Of a stretch of 64,000 nt of DNA, positions 17,752-26,683 are shown one piece after another. The position numbers and the translations under genes are program-made. The notes under the pieces were generated by a model, which saw nothing but the letters and a program-made list of their open reading frames with translations, did not search any database and had not been told where the DNA came from. The stretch is from Algoriphagus sp. (GTDB lineage Bacteria > Bacteroidota > Bacteroidia > Cytophagales > Cyclobacteriaceae), in the NCBI GenBank assembly GCA_018336015.1, contig JAGXQZ010000013.1:24403-88402 (forward strand), given 5' to 3'. Position 1 is the stretch's first letter. Every line of letters begins with the position of its first letter.

Positions 17752-19116
17752 ATGACTTTTATTAACCTCATTTCCTTATTTCTCCTTTACTACCTTAAAA
17801 AAAGTAGTGAGTCCGATGGGCTGAGAGAGGACCTAAAAAAATACCTCAACTACGGCATGTTTTTGTCGGGGTTGTTGGCAGTGTTGACTAATACGGAGCT
17901 ACCTCCTGTTTACCTTTATCAGTTTTTTTCCTTTTTGCTGGTCGGGGGCATTATTTATTTCATTGTAAATACCCCAGTTTTTGACAAGCATAAAAACCTT
18001 GCAATTACTCCTTTACCGATTATAGGTATTTCTCTTTTGCGCTTTTTGGTGAAGTTATATGATGAGGACATCTATGAATCGATAGAGTCCTATATCGATG
18101 CTGGGGGTGTTTTTGCCTTTATCTGGGCAGTCACCATGTGGTTAAACCACAGAAAACAAATCAAGGACAAGAAGCTCGAGCAGCTCATAGCAAAGGAGAA
18201 GGAGCGTCAATTTCACCTAGCCCAAGAAAAAAAGAATGAGCTGGAGCGATTGGTCAGTGAAAGGACTTTTGAAATCAACCAGCAAAAAGAGGAACTGCAA
18301 GAGGCCCTAGATAGTCTGAGATCAACTCAGGAGCAATTAATTCAGCAGGAGAAACTGGCCTCTCTGGGTCAATTGACCGCCGGGATAGCTCATGAGATCA
18401 AAAACCCACTGAATTTTATCAATAACTTTTCGGAACTCAGTCAGGACTTTCTTGATGAAATTGAGGAAGAACTTCAGAAGTTGCCCAATTCCCCTGAGGT
18501 CGAAAATATCCAAGACTTACTGAGTGACGTGAAGTCCAACCTTGGCAAAATAAGACATCATGGCTCGAGGGCTGATGGCATAGTCAAATCCATGCTCATG
18601 CATTCTAGAGGTGGTACAGGAACCAAAGATCCAACAGACCTGAATGCACTTATCAGGGAGTATTCCAACTTGGCTTTTCATGGCATGCGCGCCAATCCCA
18701 ATCCCATTAACGTGGATGTTCAGCTTGAGCTGGACGAGTCCTTGCCAAAGGTGGATCTGAATTCTGAAGATTTCAGCAGGGTAATTCTAAACCTTGTCAA
18801 AAATGCGTTTGATGCGATGAGGGAAAAAATCGCAAAAGAAGGGAGTGATTATAAAGCCAAAGTTACCGTCCGAACAAAAGATCTCGGCGATAGGGTCTTG
18901 ATCGAAGTTGAAGACAATGGTCCTGGAGTGCCGGATGATATCCGAGATAAGTTGTTGATGCCCTTTTTTACGACTAAAAAAGGAACAGAAGGTACCGGTC
19001 TTGGATTGAGTATTACCCATGATATTATTAAATCCCATGAAGGTAATCTTGAAATAAGCTCCAAAGTAGGCGATTATACCAAGTTTAGCATTGAATTACC
19101 CAAAGTCAAATCCTGA
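17752..19116 (+). CDS. Membrane sensor histidine kinase
   Basis: The 454-aa protein begins with hydrophobic segments (FINLISLFLLYYL, YGMFLSGLLAVL, FFSFLLVGGIIYFIV, GVFAFIWAVTMWL), giving a small membrane domain without a recognisable extracytoplasmic sensor. A coiled coil (residues about 145-205) leads to HisKA with His214 in AHEIKNPLNF and a complete HATPase (NLVKNAFDAM, DNGPGVPDD, GTEGTGLGLS). From STQEQLIQQEKLASLGQLTAG to the end the sequence is nearly the same as in the kinase at 12012-15707, so the two catalytic cores are recent paralogues and probably use the same receivers. The receiver gene at 19128 follows 11 nt after its stop. TACTTTGG at 17726-17733 is a loose -7 match. Confidence 0.92.
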   Translation: MTFINLISLFLLYYLKKSSESDGLREDLKKYLNYGMFLSGLLAVLTNTELPPVYLYQFFSFLLVGGIIYFIVNTPVFDKHKNLAITPLPIIGISLLRFLVKLYDEDIYESIESYIDAGGVFAFIWAVTMWLNHRKQIKDKKLEQLIAKEKERQFHLAQEKKNELERLVSERTFEINQQKEELQEALDSLRSTQEQLIQQEKLASLGQLTAGIAHEIKNPLNFINNFSELSQDFLDEIEEELQKLPNSPEVENIQDLLSDVKSNLGKIRHHGSRADGIVKSMLMHSRGGTGTKDPTDLNALIREYSNLAFHGMRANPNPINVDVQLELDESLPKVDLNSEDFSRVILNLVKNAFDAMREKIAKEGSDYKAKVTVRTKDLGDRVLIEVEDNGPGVPDDIRDKLLMPFFTTKKGTEGTGLGLSITHDIIKSHEGNLEISSKVGDYTKFSIELPKVKS

Positions 19117-19127
19117 ATTTTTACGAT

Positions 19128-19505
19128 ATGAAGATTTTAATAGTAGATGATGAGAGAGATGTTGAGGACCTTTTTCGTCAAAAATTAAGGAAGGAAATTC
19201 GAAGCGGTCAGCTCGAGCTCGTGTTTGCATTTTCAGGTCAAGAAGCGTTGGAAATCCTGGGCAGTGAAAATCCTCCACAGGTGGTTTATGTCTTTTCAGA
19301 CATAAATATGCCTGGGATGAGTGGCCTTGAAATGCTGGCCATAATCAAGGAAAGATTCCCGCAAATCCATGTAAGCATGGTGTCAGCATATGGTGACAGC
19401 GAAAACTATAACAAAGCCATAAAATCCGGGGCGAAAGGCTTTTTTACCAAACCGGTTGATTTTGAGTCTCTCAAAAAAGAGATTTCTAATCTTCAAGGAG
19501 GGTAA
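19128..19505 (+). CDS. Stand-alone response regulator receiver
   Basis: This is a 125-aa CheY-like protein made only of a receiver domain: acidic pair VDDE (Asp7, Asp8), phospho-acceptor Asp58 in FSDINMPG, Ser/Thr region SMVSAYGD, and Lys in FFTKPVDF. It has no output domain and should act by protein contact or phosphotransfer. It is 11 nt downstream of the histidine kinase at 17752 and probably in the same operon. It is a close paralogue of the receiver at 19859 (same VVYVFSDINMPGMSGLE and SGAKGFFTKPVDFESLK segments). Confidence 0.93.
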   Translation: MKILIVDDERDVEDLFRQKLRKEIRSGQLELVFAFSGQEALEILGSENPPQVVYVFSDINMPGMSGLEMLAIIKERFPQIHVSMVSAYGDSENYNKAIKSGAKGFFTKPVDFESLKKEISNLQGG

Positions 19506-19858
19506 TAACCCTATTTTCTTTGACTTCTGTGAAGAGAAAAGTCCGTCACAATTCCATTCATATCTAAAAAGAGCGAAATCCGATTTTTGTCCTTCAGAAA
19601 GCAAATTAATTGGTGTTGAATTGGAATATAAAGCTAAATTAGAAACGGGAATGGCAAGCGCTCAAGATTTATGCTGAACGATTAATTTATTTTAAATCAG
19701 TAAGTTGAAAATCTTATCGAGAATCCATTAGGGATTGATGAACTGGATTCTTTGGGAGGTATTGAGGTCTCTACTTTGGTCAGAATTTAGCAATCGGGTT
19801 GAGCTTTAGGCTAACCATTACCAAATACATCTGAAAAGACACTTTAACTTTTTAAAAA
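19506..19858. other. Intergenic gap between paralogous receivers
   Basis: These 353 bases separate two near-copies of a receiver gene. The only open frame (to 19677) continues out of the upstream receiver in a different phase and has no signal or family resemblance. TACTTTGG (19772-19779) is a loose promoter match about 80 nt before the second receiver. I see no RNA gene. The layout would fit a tandem duplication in which the gap carries a second promoter. Confidence 0.4.
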
Positions 19859-20239
19859 ATGAAAATTTTGATAGTAGACGATGAGCAGGATGTAGAAATC
19901 ATGTTTCTTCAAAAATTCAGACGTGAAATAAAAAGTAAGCTGTTGGAAGTTGAGTTTGCATTTTCTGGTCAGCAAGCGCTTGAATTTTTGAGTAAATCCG
20001 ATTCTCCCGATGTGGTTTATGTTTTTTCTGACATCAATATGCCAGGTATGAGTGGATTGGAGCTTTTGGAAAACATCAAATCCAAGTTTCCCCATATTCA
20101 AGTGAGTATGATTTCCGCTTATGGAGACAGGGAAAATTACAACAAGGCAATAAATTCGGGAGCCAAGGGATTCTTTACCAAACCTGTAGATTTTGAATCT
20201 CTAAAAAATGAAATAGCTGAATTGCTTACGAATAAATAA
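19859..20239 (+). CDS. Stand-alone response regulator receiver (paralogue)
   Basis: The protein is a 126-aa receiver domain with VDDE, phospho-acceptor Asp58 in FSDINMPG, SMISAYGD and FFTKPVDF. It closely matches the receiver at 19128 but differs mainly in helix 1-2 residues (FLQKFRREIKSKLLEVEF), which often set partner choice. Its stop is one base before the start of the receiver-cyclase gene, so they are co-transcribed. A phosphorelay from either nearby kinase to this protein is the simplest reading. Confidence 0.92.
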   Translation: MKILIVDDEQDVEIMFLQKFRREIKSKLLEVEFAFSGQQALEFLSKSDSPDVVYVFSDINMPGMSGLELLENIKSKFPHIQVSMISAYGDRENYNKAINSGAKGFFTKPVDFESLKNEIAELLTNK

Positions 20240-20240
20240 C

Positions 20241-21278
20241 ATGGCAAAAATACTGGTTGTTGACGACGAGGAAGATTTGGAAATGCTCTTCAGACAGAAG
20301 TATCGACAAAAAATCCGTTCAGGAGAATACGAGATGCTCTTCGCTCTCAATGGACAGCTTGCATTGGATACTCTGAAAGAAAATCCTGATGTAGATATCA
20401 TCCTCAGTGATATCAATATGCCCGTAATGGATGGGCTGACTCTTCTTTCCAATACCAAAGAGAAAAACCCCCTTACCAAGACAATCATCATTTCAGCCTA
20501 TGGAGATATGGAAAACATCCGAAAGGCGATGAATTTGGGTGCTTTTGACTTTGTAACCAAACCGGTGGATTTTCAGGATTTGGAGATTACCATGGAAAAG
20601 ACCCTGAACTACATCAATCAGGTGAAAGGAACCATCCAAGCAATGAGGGAAAATAACATACTCAAAATGTATGTAGATGAGACCGTACTCAACTTCATGG
20701 GCGGAAAGGAAATCGAATCAGCTCTCATGGAGAATGAGACCATAGAAGCTACGGTAGCATTTATTGACTTGGTGGGATTTACCAAAATTTCAGAGTCAGA
20801 AGAACCCAATACAGTAGTAGGCCTGCTCAATGAATACTTTGATCTGATGGTCAAAGAGATCATTGAGGAAAAGGGAAGCGTGGACAAGTTTATCGGAGAT
20901 GCCGTAATGTCTGTTTTCCAAGGGCCAAATCATACCGAAAGAGCGGTGAAGGCCTGCTTGGCAATTCGGGAAAAAATGAATGCCATTCCTGAATATTCGC
21001 TCAAATCACATTTCAAACCGCAAGTTTCTATTGGTATCAATTCCGGAGAAATGGTGTCAGGAAATATTGGTTCCAAGTCTTTGAAGAGACTGGATTATAC
21101 CGTAATCGGAGATGTAGTCAATGTGGCTTCCCGATTACAGAATGCAGCCAATCCCAGTCAGATTTTGATCTTGGACAAGTGTGCCGAAAATCTGTCAGGG
21201 AGTTTTGCTTTAAATGCTGTGGGTGAACTTGCACTCAAAAATAAATCCAATCCAGTACGGGTTTTTGAAGTAAATTGA
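20241..21278 (+). CDS. Response regulator fused to class III adenylate cyclase
   Basis: The first 120 residues of this 345-aa protein are a receiver (VDDE, Asp57 in LSDINMPVMDG, ISAYGD, VTKPVDF). A class III nucleotide cyclase follows from about 165: metal Asp176 in FIDLVGFT and Asp220 in KFIGDAVM, the adenine-selecting pair Lys216 and Asp285 (LDYTVIGD), and transition-state Asn294 and Arg298 in NVASR. All catalytic residues are present, so phosphorylation-controlled cAMP synthesis is expected. It overlaps no gene, starts 1 nt after the preceding receiver, and is followed 19 nt later by the DUF6090 gene. The natural effector nearby is the cNMP-binding phospholipase at 15845. Confidence 0.93.
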   Translation: MAKILVVDDEEDLEMLFRQKYRQKIRSGEYEMLFALNGQLALDTLKENPDVDIILSDINMPVMDGLTLLSNTKEKNPLTKTIIISAYGDMENIRKAMNLGAFDFVTKPVDFQDLEITMEKTLNYINQVKGTIQAMRENNILKMYVDETVLNFMGGKEIESALMENETIEATVAFIDLVGFTKISESEEPNTVVGLLNEYFDLMVKEIIEEKGSVDKFIGDAVMSVFQGPNHTERAVKACLAIREKMNAIPEYSLKSHFKPQVSIGINSGEMVSGNIGSKSLKRLDYTVIGDVVNVASRLQNAANPSQILILDKCAENLSGSFALNAVGELALKNKSNPVRVFEVN

Positions 21279-21297
21279 TCAGATAATCTGGCTCATT

Positions 21298-22041
21298 ATG
21301 CTTCCTTTTCTAAAAAAAATCCGACATCAGCTCGTCCAGGAAAACAGATTTTCAAGATATCTCCTCTACGCCATAGGGGAGATTTTTTTGGTGGTAATAG
21401 GGATTCTGATCGCCTTGCAGATCAACAATTGGAATGAGGAGAAAAAGATCAGAAACTATGAACTTAAAATGCTTAGGGAGCTAGCCAATGTGATCAAAAA
21501 GGATGAAGGTTATTTTGGCTCGATGGTGGAAAGGCTAAATCAAAAGGGTGAAGCTGTGGATAAGTTACTCCAATTAAGGGAATCCAAAATGGCTATCCGC
21601 GATTCCATTAGCAAGTATTTTCAGGTGACCAGATACGAGACTCTCTTTCAATACAACTCAGGCCCCTATGGCTCAATCAAATCCAGTGGGATCGAGAAGA
21701 TTTCCAATGATTCTATCCGAACCCGAATGGTGGATTTGTATGAATTTCTAATTCCAAGGACTGAGAAAATCTTGGAGAGATTAGAGGGTTCAAATTCCAA
21801 AGAAGAGGAATTGATGGAGTCTCTTACTGAACGTGTATTGATAAATAGAAACGGTAACCAGATCATTCAAAGAGTAATAGCTGATCCTCAAGTAATTTAT
21901 AAGCCTGATTTTCTTCAGTTCATCCAAGTGCACAAGAGTAACACCTATGTCGCCCAATCCAGGATAGAGGCAATATTACCCGCAATGGCTCATCTAGATT
22001 CCCTTATTGAAATAGAGCTATCCTCCAGAGATGACAAATGA
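21298..22041 (+). CDS. DUF6090-family membrane protein
   Basis: The 247-aa protein has the hallmark N-terminus of this Bacteroidota family: a basic start with FSRYLLYAIGEIFLVVIGILIALQINNWNEEKK, one membrane helix ending in QINNWNE. The rest is alpha-helical and charged and probably extracytoplasmic. Function is unknown. Short spacing after the receiver-cyclase gene (19 nt) makes co-transcription likely, so it may be the membrane output or input of that signalling block; this is inference. Confidence 0.85.
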   Translation: MLPFLKKIRHQLVQENRFSRYLLYAIGEIFLVVIGILIALQINNWNEEKKIRNYELKMLRELANVIKKDEGYFGSMVERLNQKGEAVDKLLQLRESKMAIRDSISKYFQVTRYETLFQYNSGPYGSIKSSGIEKISNDSIRTRMVDLYEFLIPRTEKILERLEGSNSKEEELMESLTERVLINRNGNQIIQRVIADPQVIYKPDFLQFIQVHKSNTYVAQSRIEAILPAMAHLDSLIEIELSSRDDK

Positions 22042-22134
22042 GTGTCCGTTAACGGTCTATTTTACACGGGATTGTGAAAATCTTTTTGAAAGAGAATACT
22101 TCCTGTTAGATTCATTGCCCAAACCCAAATTAGA

Positions 22135-25100
22135 ATGAAAAAACTTACCCAACCGGCAATTTTGATTGCTTTGGGAGCGACAATCAGTGCTGCGGCAATC
22201 ATGCCCAAATCCACTGAACTGTTTTTCCCAACTCCCAAAGTTGAAAAAACTATCCTTGCGGACAGCACCAAAAAGGATTCTTTAAACTATCCAAAATTCA
22301 AGGATTTGCCACTTAAGCCCGAACGTGAAGTCAAATTTACTACGCAGGAGGGTACATGGATGAGTGTCGATGTCAGTCCGGATGGCAAGACGATTGCCTT
22401 TGACCTGATGGGAGATATTTATACCATACCTATGGAAGGCGGTAAAGCCAGTCCCTTGACCAGTGGCATCGCCTATGAAACCCATCCTAGGTATTCCCCC
22501 GATGGGAAAAAAATACTTTTCACCTCTGACCGTGCCGGAAATGATAACCTCTGGTACATCGATATGGAGAAAAAGGACACAGTGCAGGTGACTAAAGATA
22601 AAAACGGCGATGTACCGGGTGCACATTGGACTCCTGATGGTAATTACATTGTGGTATCCAAGGGCCGTAGAATTTCAAAACTATGGATGTATCATGTCGA
22701 TGGAGGCGGAGGAATCCAACTCAACGACAATCCTGCAACCATGAAAACCATAGATCCTTTTGTAAGTCCTGATGGCAAGAAGGTGTATTTCTCTTGGAGA
22801 ACAGGCTCTTGGAATTACAATGCACTGCTTCCACAGTACCAAATAGGTACTTACGACTTTGATAAAGGAAAAATCACCAGTATCACTTCCCGCTATGGAT
22901 CGGCTTTTACCCCTACGCTGAGCAAGGATGGAAATTGGATGGTCTATGGCTCTAGATGGCAGGAAAAAACCGGTTTAGTTATCAGAAACATGAAGACTGG
23001 TGATGAAAAGTGGTTGGCTTATCCTGTGCAGCGTGACGAACAGGAATCCATTGCTCCACAGGGGGTATTGCCTGCGATGGCTTTCACTCCTGACAGCAAA
23101 TTTGTCATTGCTTCCTACGGTGGAAAGATCTGGAAACTCCCGGTAGATGGTAGTGCGGCTTCAGAGATTCCTTTTGAAGCAGATGTAAAATTGGCTATGG
23201 GGCCTCGATTGTATTTTAACTATGCGATCAAGGATACTACCCATAAGTTAGCTACCCAAATTCGTGATGCCGTTCCTTCTCCAGATGGTAAAAAGCTGGC
23301 ATTTACGGTTTTAAATAGGCTGTACGTGATGGACTATCCAAATGGAAATCCAAAGCGAATCACCAAAAATGAGTTTACTGAAGCCATGCCCACCTGGAGT
23401 CCTGACGGTACTCAATTGGCTTTTGTCACCTGGGAAGAAAAAAATGGAGGAAGCCTATACAAAGCTACTCTTACAGGGAATAGCTCGATTATTAAGCTTT
23501 CTACCGAATCTGCACTATACTCAAGTCCAACTTGGGCTCCTAGAAACCGAATTGTAGTATTCAAAGCTCCCAATAGAGCACAAATGGAAGCCGAAGGACC
23601 ATTCGTGGATGGAGCTGAAGCGGAGATGATTTGGATTCCTGCTGCGGGTGGACCCGCGCGGAGAATCATGGATGCAGGTAACGATGGCAATGCCCATTTT
23701 ACTCAAGATACTAGCCGAATCTTCCTCAACGGTCCTGGAGGATCTCTGCTAAGTATCAAATGGGATGGTACGGATGAGAAAGTTTTGGCAAGAATCTCAG
23801 GGATCACGCCATTTGGCTCAGCAGCTGATCCAAATACCGACCATTCAGGTCATGACCATTTGCCTTCAGATGTAAGGTATGTGATGGGTAAGCCTTATTC
23901 CAATGCGGATGCTGTCAATTACTGTATGCTGCCTTCTGGTGCTAGCAATCGTGAACCTCAGATGATGCCTGCCAGCGCAAGTACCATCTTGATGGCTCCG
24001 GTGGGAAATAAAGCACTCGCACAAGTAAATAATAATGTCTATGTAGTGACGATTCCTTCTGCGGGAAAAGTGCCTTCTATTAATGTTTCTGAACCGGCTG
24101 CAAGTAATTTTCCATCACGTCAGCTGACTGAAATCGGTGGGGAATGGCCGGCATGGGAAGCCAATGGCAAAAAAGTACATTGGTCGTTGGGCAACGGACA
24201 TTGGGTATTTGATATCGAGCGGGCTGAGTTTGTCGAGGATTCGGTGAAATCTGCCAAAAAAGCCAAAACCCTTGCTGATGCAGACAGTGTATCTGCCTTG
24301 AAAGCTAAAGGTGAAGCAGCTGTGAAAATGGCCGATTCATTGGCAAAAGCAGATAAAAAGCGAATCGATTCCCTGTTTAAAGCGGATAAGGTCAAGTTCA
24401 AAGCTGATAGTGTTCACAAAGCCAAGCTCAAAGAAAGAGAAACGTACAAGCCTACAGAGCATCAGGTCAAAGTCTACTTTGCGAAAGACACGCCCAAGGG
24501 AAGCATTCTTTTGAAAAATGCCAGAATTGTCACCATGAATGGATCTGAGGTTATTGAAAATGGGGACATTCTCATCGAAAACAATAGAATAAAAGCAGTG
24601 GGCAAATCAGGAACCCTGGATGCAGGAACAGCCAAAGTCGTGGATGTGACCGGCAAAACGATCACTCCTGGATTTATTGACACCCATGCGCACATGTGGC
24701 CAACTTGGGGCTTGCACAAAAACTCCGTTTGGATCTATGCCTCAAATCTGGCTTATGGTGTTACTACGACAAGAGATCCGCAAACTGCTACCACTGACGT
24801 CCTGACCTATGGAGATATGGTGGAGGCGGGGATGGTTCCCGGACCTAGGGTCTATTCTACCGGACCTGGAGTAGGCTATTGGATGTATAACCTCAAGTCG
24901 CTCGATCAAACTAAAAATGTGCTTAAGCAATACAGTAAATACTACAATACCCAGTACATCAAAATGTACCTAGTGGGTAATAGACAGCATAGACAGTGGG
25001 TGATTATGGCAGCCAAAGAACAGCAGTTGATGCCAACCACCGAAGGGGGACTAGATTATAAATTAAATATGACCCAGCTCTTTGATGGGTATCCGGGTCA

Positions 25101-25764
25101 TGAGCACTCAATTCCTGTATTCCCACTTTATAGCGATGTGACAAAAACCATTGCTCAAAGCAAAATGGCATACACGCCTACTTTGTTGGTTTCTTATGGA
25201 GGTCCTTGGGCAGAAAACTACTATTATACCACCGAAAGTCCACTTCACGATCCTAAGCTTAACCGATTTACACCTTATAATGAGCTAAATGAAAAGGCAA
25301 GGAGACGAGTAGGCGGTTTGGGAGGTTGGTTTGCACCGGAAGACCATGTGTTCCAAAAACATGCCCAGGGCGTAAATTCTATTGTAAAACTAGGAGGCTT
25401 GGCTGGTGTAGGATCTCACGGACAGCTTCAGGGTTTGGGTTACCATTGGGAGCTATGGTCTGTGGCGAGCGGAGACATGAGCAATCTGGATGCGCTTCGT
25501 GTAGCCACCATCTTGGGAGCTGAATCATTGGGATTGGATAAGGAACTGGGAAGTATCGAGGCCGGAAAATTGGCTGACTTGGTGATCATGGATAAAAATC
25601 CTCTGGAAAATATCAGAAACACCAATACGATAACCCATGTGGTAAAGGACGGACGCCTTTATGACGGCAATACTTTAGATGAATTACTTCCTACTTCCCG
25701 TAAACTTGATGTAAGTCAGTGGACCAAGGAAGCTCCAAAAGTGACCACCTCAGTGAAGGAATAA
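22135..25764 (+). CDS. Exported PD40 propeller-amidohydrolase fusion
   Basis: This 1209-aa protein starts with a signal-like hydrophobic segment (ILIALGATISAAAIMP). A TolB/PD40 propeller follows, with blades of the form VSPDGKTIAFD, YSPDGKKILFTSD, PSPDGKKLAFT and WSPDGTQLAFV. A Lys/Ala/Asp-rich linker (near residues 700-770, low complexity and probably helical) leads to an amidohydrolase domain beginning GSILLKNARIVTMNG and containing the metal motif DTHAHMW and a C-terminal GSIEAGKLADLVIMDKNP. The family hydrolyses amide or related bonds in a metal-dependent way; similar Bacteroidota proteins have unknown substrates. A palindrome CCGTTAACGG lies at 22046-22055 in its upstream gap. Confidence 0.88.
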   Translation: MKKLTQPAILIALGATISAAAIMPKSTELFFPTPKVEKTILADSTKKDSLNYPKFKDLPLKPEREVKFTTQEGTWMSVDVSPDGKTIAFDLMGDIYTIPMEGGKASPLTSGIAYETHPRYSPDGKKILFTSDRAGNDNLWYIDMEKKDTVQVTKDKNGDVPGAHWTPDGNYIVVSKGRRISKLWMYHVDGGGGIQLNDNPATMKTIDPFVSPDGKKVYFSWRTGSWNYNALLPQYQIGTYDFDKGKITSITSRYGSAFTPTLSKDGNWMVYGSRWQEKTGLVIRNMKTGDEKWLAYPVQRDEQESIAPQGVLPAMAFTPDSKFVIASYGGKIWKLPVDGSAASEIPFEADVKLAMGPRLYFNYAIKDTTHKLATQIRDAVPSPDGKKLAFTVLNRLYVMDYPNGNPKRITKNEFTEAMPTWSPDGTQLAFVTWEEKNGGSLYKATLTGNSSIIKLSTESALYSSPTWAPRNRIVVFKAPNRAQMEAEGPFVDGAEAEMIWIPAAGGPARRIMDAGNDGNAHFTQDTSRIFLNGPGGSLLSIKWDGTDEKVLARISGITPFGSAADPNTDHSGHDHLPSDVRYVMGKPYSNADAVNYCMLPSGASNREPQMMPASASTILMAPVGNKALAQVNNNVYVVTIPSAGKVPSINVSEPAASNFPSRQLTEIGGEWPAWEANGKKVHWSLGNGHWVFDIERAEFVEDSVKSAKKAKTLADADSVSALKAKGEAAVKMADSLAKADKKRIDSLFKADKVKFKADSVHKAKLKERETYKPTEHQVKVYFAKDTPKGSILLKNARIVTMNGSEVIENGDILIENNRIKAVGKSGTLDAGTAKVVDVTGKTITPGFIDTHAHMWPTWGLHKNSVWIYASNLAYGVTTTRDPQTATTDVLTYGDMVEAGMVPGPRVYSTGPGVGYWMYNLKSLDQTKNVLKQYSKYYNTQYIKMYLVGNRQHRQWVIMAAKEQQLMPTTEGGLDYKLNMTQLFDGYPGHEHSIPVFPLYSDVTKTIAQSKMAYTPTLLVSYGGPWAENYYYTTESPLHDPKLNRFTPYNELNEKARRRVGGLGGWFAPEDHVFQKHAQGVNSIVKLGGLAGVGSHGQLQGLGYHWELWSVASGDMSNLDALRVATILGAESLGLDKELGSIEAGKLADLVIMDKNPLENIRNTNTITHVVKDGRLYDGNTLDELLPTSRKLDVSQWTKEAPKVTTSVKE

Positions 25765-25784
25765 ATACCTTGAAAAAAGGATTG

Positions 25785-25816
25785 AAGGCCGGCGATCAAC
25801 TTAGCCGGCCTTTTTT
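25785..25816. terminator. Terminator between convergent genes
   Basis: AAGGCCGGC (25785-25793) pairs with GCCGGCCTT (25804-25812), followed by T. It serves the amidohydrolase gene; the tspO gene ends at 25815 from the other side, but the minus-strand tail is not T-rich. Confidence 0.8.
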
Positions 25817-26279
25817 AATTTAACCACCAGATGGTTGCATTCAATACTGTTGCGAAAGAAACCCACAGAAGGTAAGGAACCATAAGTCCCGATGCCCATC
25901 CACTTACTTTTTTGAATTGGAAAATACAGAACAGGATGCTAGCCCATAGTGGAATAATCACGACTAATCCCAATATGGGACTTTGAGTACCAAAAAAAGC
26001 AGGAGACCAAAGTGCATTGAGTACCAACTGAATGAAGTAAAAAGAAAGTAATTGCTTTTTTAATGGGTGCTCGCTTTTCCAGATTAGAAAGCAGCTGATT
26101 CCCATTAATACATAGAGTGTAGTCCAAACGGGCCCAAATAGCCAGTTCGGTGGATTCCATTCAGGGCGATTGATGGTGAGGTACCATTCTCTTACAGAGC
26201 TTAATGTGAAAAAAGCACCTAAACCACCTGCCAATTGTGGAAGAAGAAGACTGATGAATAATTTGATGGGATTAGACAT
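25815..26279 (-). CDS. tspO: TspO/MBR-family tryptophan-rich sensory protein
   Basis: TspO proteins are five-helix membrane proteins that bind porphyrins and, in Rhodobacter, modulate photosystem and carotenoid genes in response to oxygen. The 154-aa protein has five hydrophobic segments and family motifs: RPEWNPPNWLFGPVWTTLYVLMGIS, QLVLNALWSPAFFG and PYLLWVSFATVLNATIWWLN. It is followed closely upstream by the DUF4286 gene on the same strand (4 nt apart) and lies beside the carotenoid operon, transcribed away from it. A role in tetrapyrrole or light stress fits this position. Confidence 0.93.
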   Translation of the reverse strand: MSNPIKLFISLLLPQLAGGLGAFFTLSSVREWYLTINRPEWNPPNWLFGPVWTTLYVLMGISCFLIWKSEHPLKKQLLSFYFIQLVLNALWSPAFFGTQSPILGLVVIIPLWASILFCIFQFKKVSGWASGLMVPYLLWVSFATVLNATIWWLN

Positions 26280-26283
26280 AAAG

Positions 26284-26586
26284 TTAGACTGTCTCTAGAA
26301 GTGATCGGAAAGAAACGGCCTTATCCTGATAGCGTTCTTTGGTTTTGATGCGGAGAGCCGTGGCGTGGGTTTTCTCGTATTCCATCATCTTTTCCATTGA
26401 CTCAGTGAAAAACTGAATGGAGTAGTTGACAGAGCCGTCCTCTGAGTCATGAAGAAGTTTATAGAATTTGTGATCCAGAAAAATTCCTGTCTCCATTACT
26501 TCAGGAATATGGATCGATTTCATCCAAGTGATAAAGTCTTCTTCGATATCAGCGGTAACGTTTGTGGTAATATTATACAAGATCAT
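26284..26586 (-). CDS. DUF4286-family protein
   Basis: The 100-aa protein (MILYNITTNVTADIEEDFITWMKS...) has the conserved DUF4286 start, a ferredoxin-like dimeric fold in related structures. It has no signal or membrane segment. It is divergent from cruF across a 97-nt gap and reads into tspO with 4 nt between. Function is unknown; a stress-related small enzyme or binding protein would be a guess. Confidence 0.85.
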   Translation of the reverse strand: MILYNITTNVTADIEEDFITWMKSIHIPEVMETGIFLDHKFYKLLHDSEDGSVNYSIQFFTESMEKMMEYEKTHATALRIKTKERYQDKAVSFRSLLETV

Positions 26587-26683
26587 AATCAGTCTTTTGG
26601 CTTTTATTTACTTTTTTTGGTAACAATTATTTCTAGGCAAAGTTAGGAATCCCGAATAGAATCCGCCTCTAGGCTAATTTAAT

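Noticed and set aside
19456..19677. 73-codon frame in the gap between the two receivers
   Set aside because: Starts inside the upstream receiver in another phase; no features of a protein and no paralogue after the second receiver.
22046..22055. Palindrome CCGTTAACGG before the PD40-amidohydrolase gene
   Set aside because: A single 10-bp palindrome is expected by chance in a window of this size.
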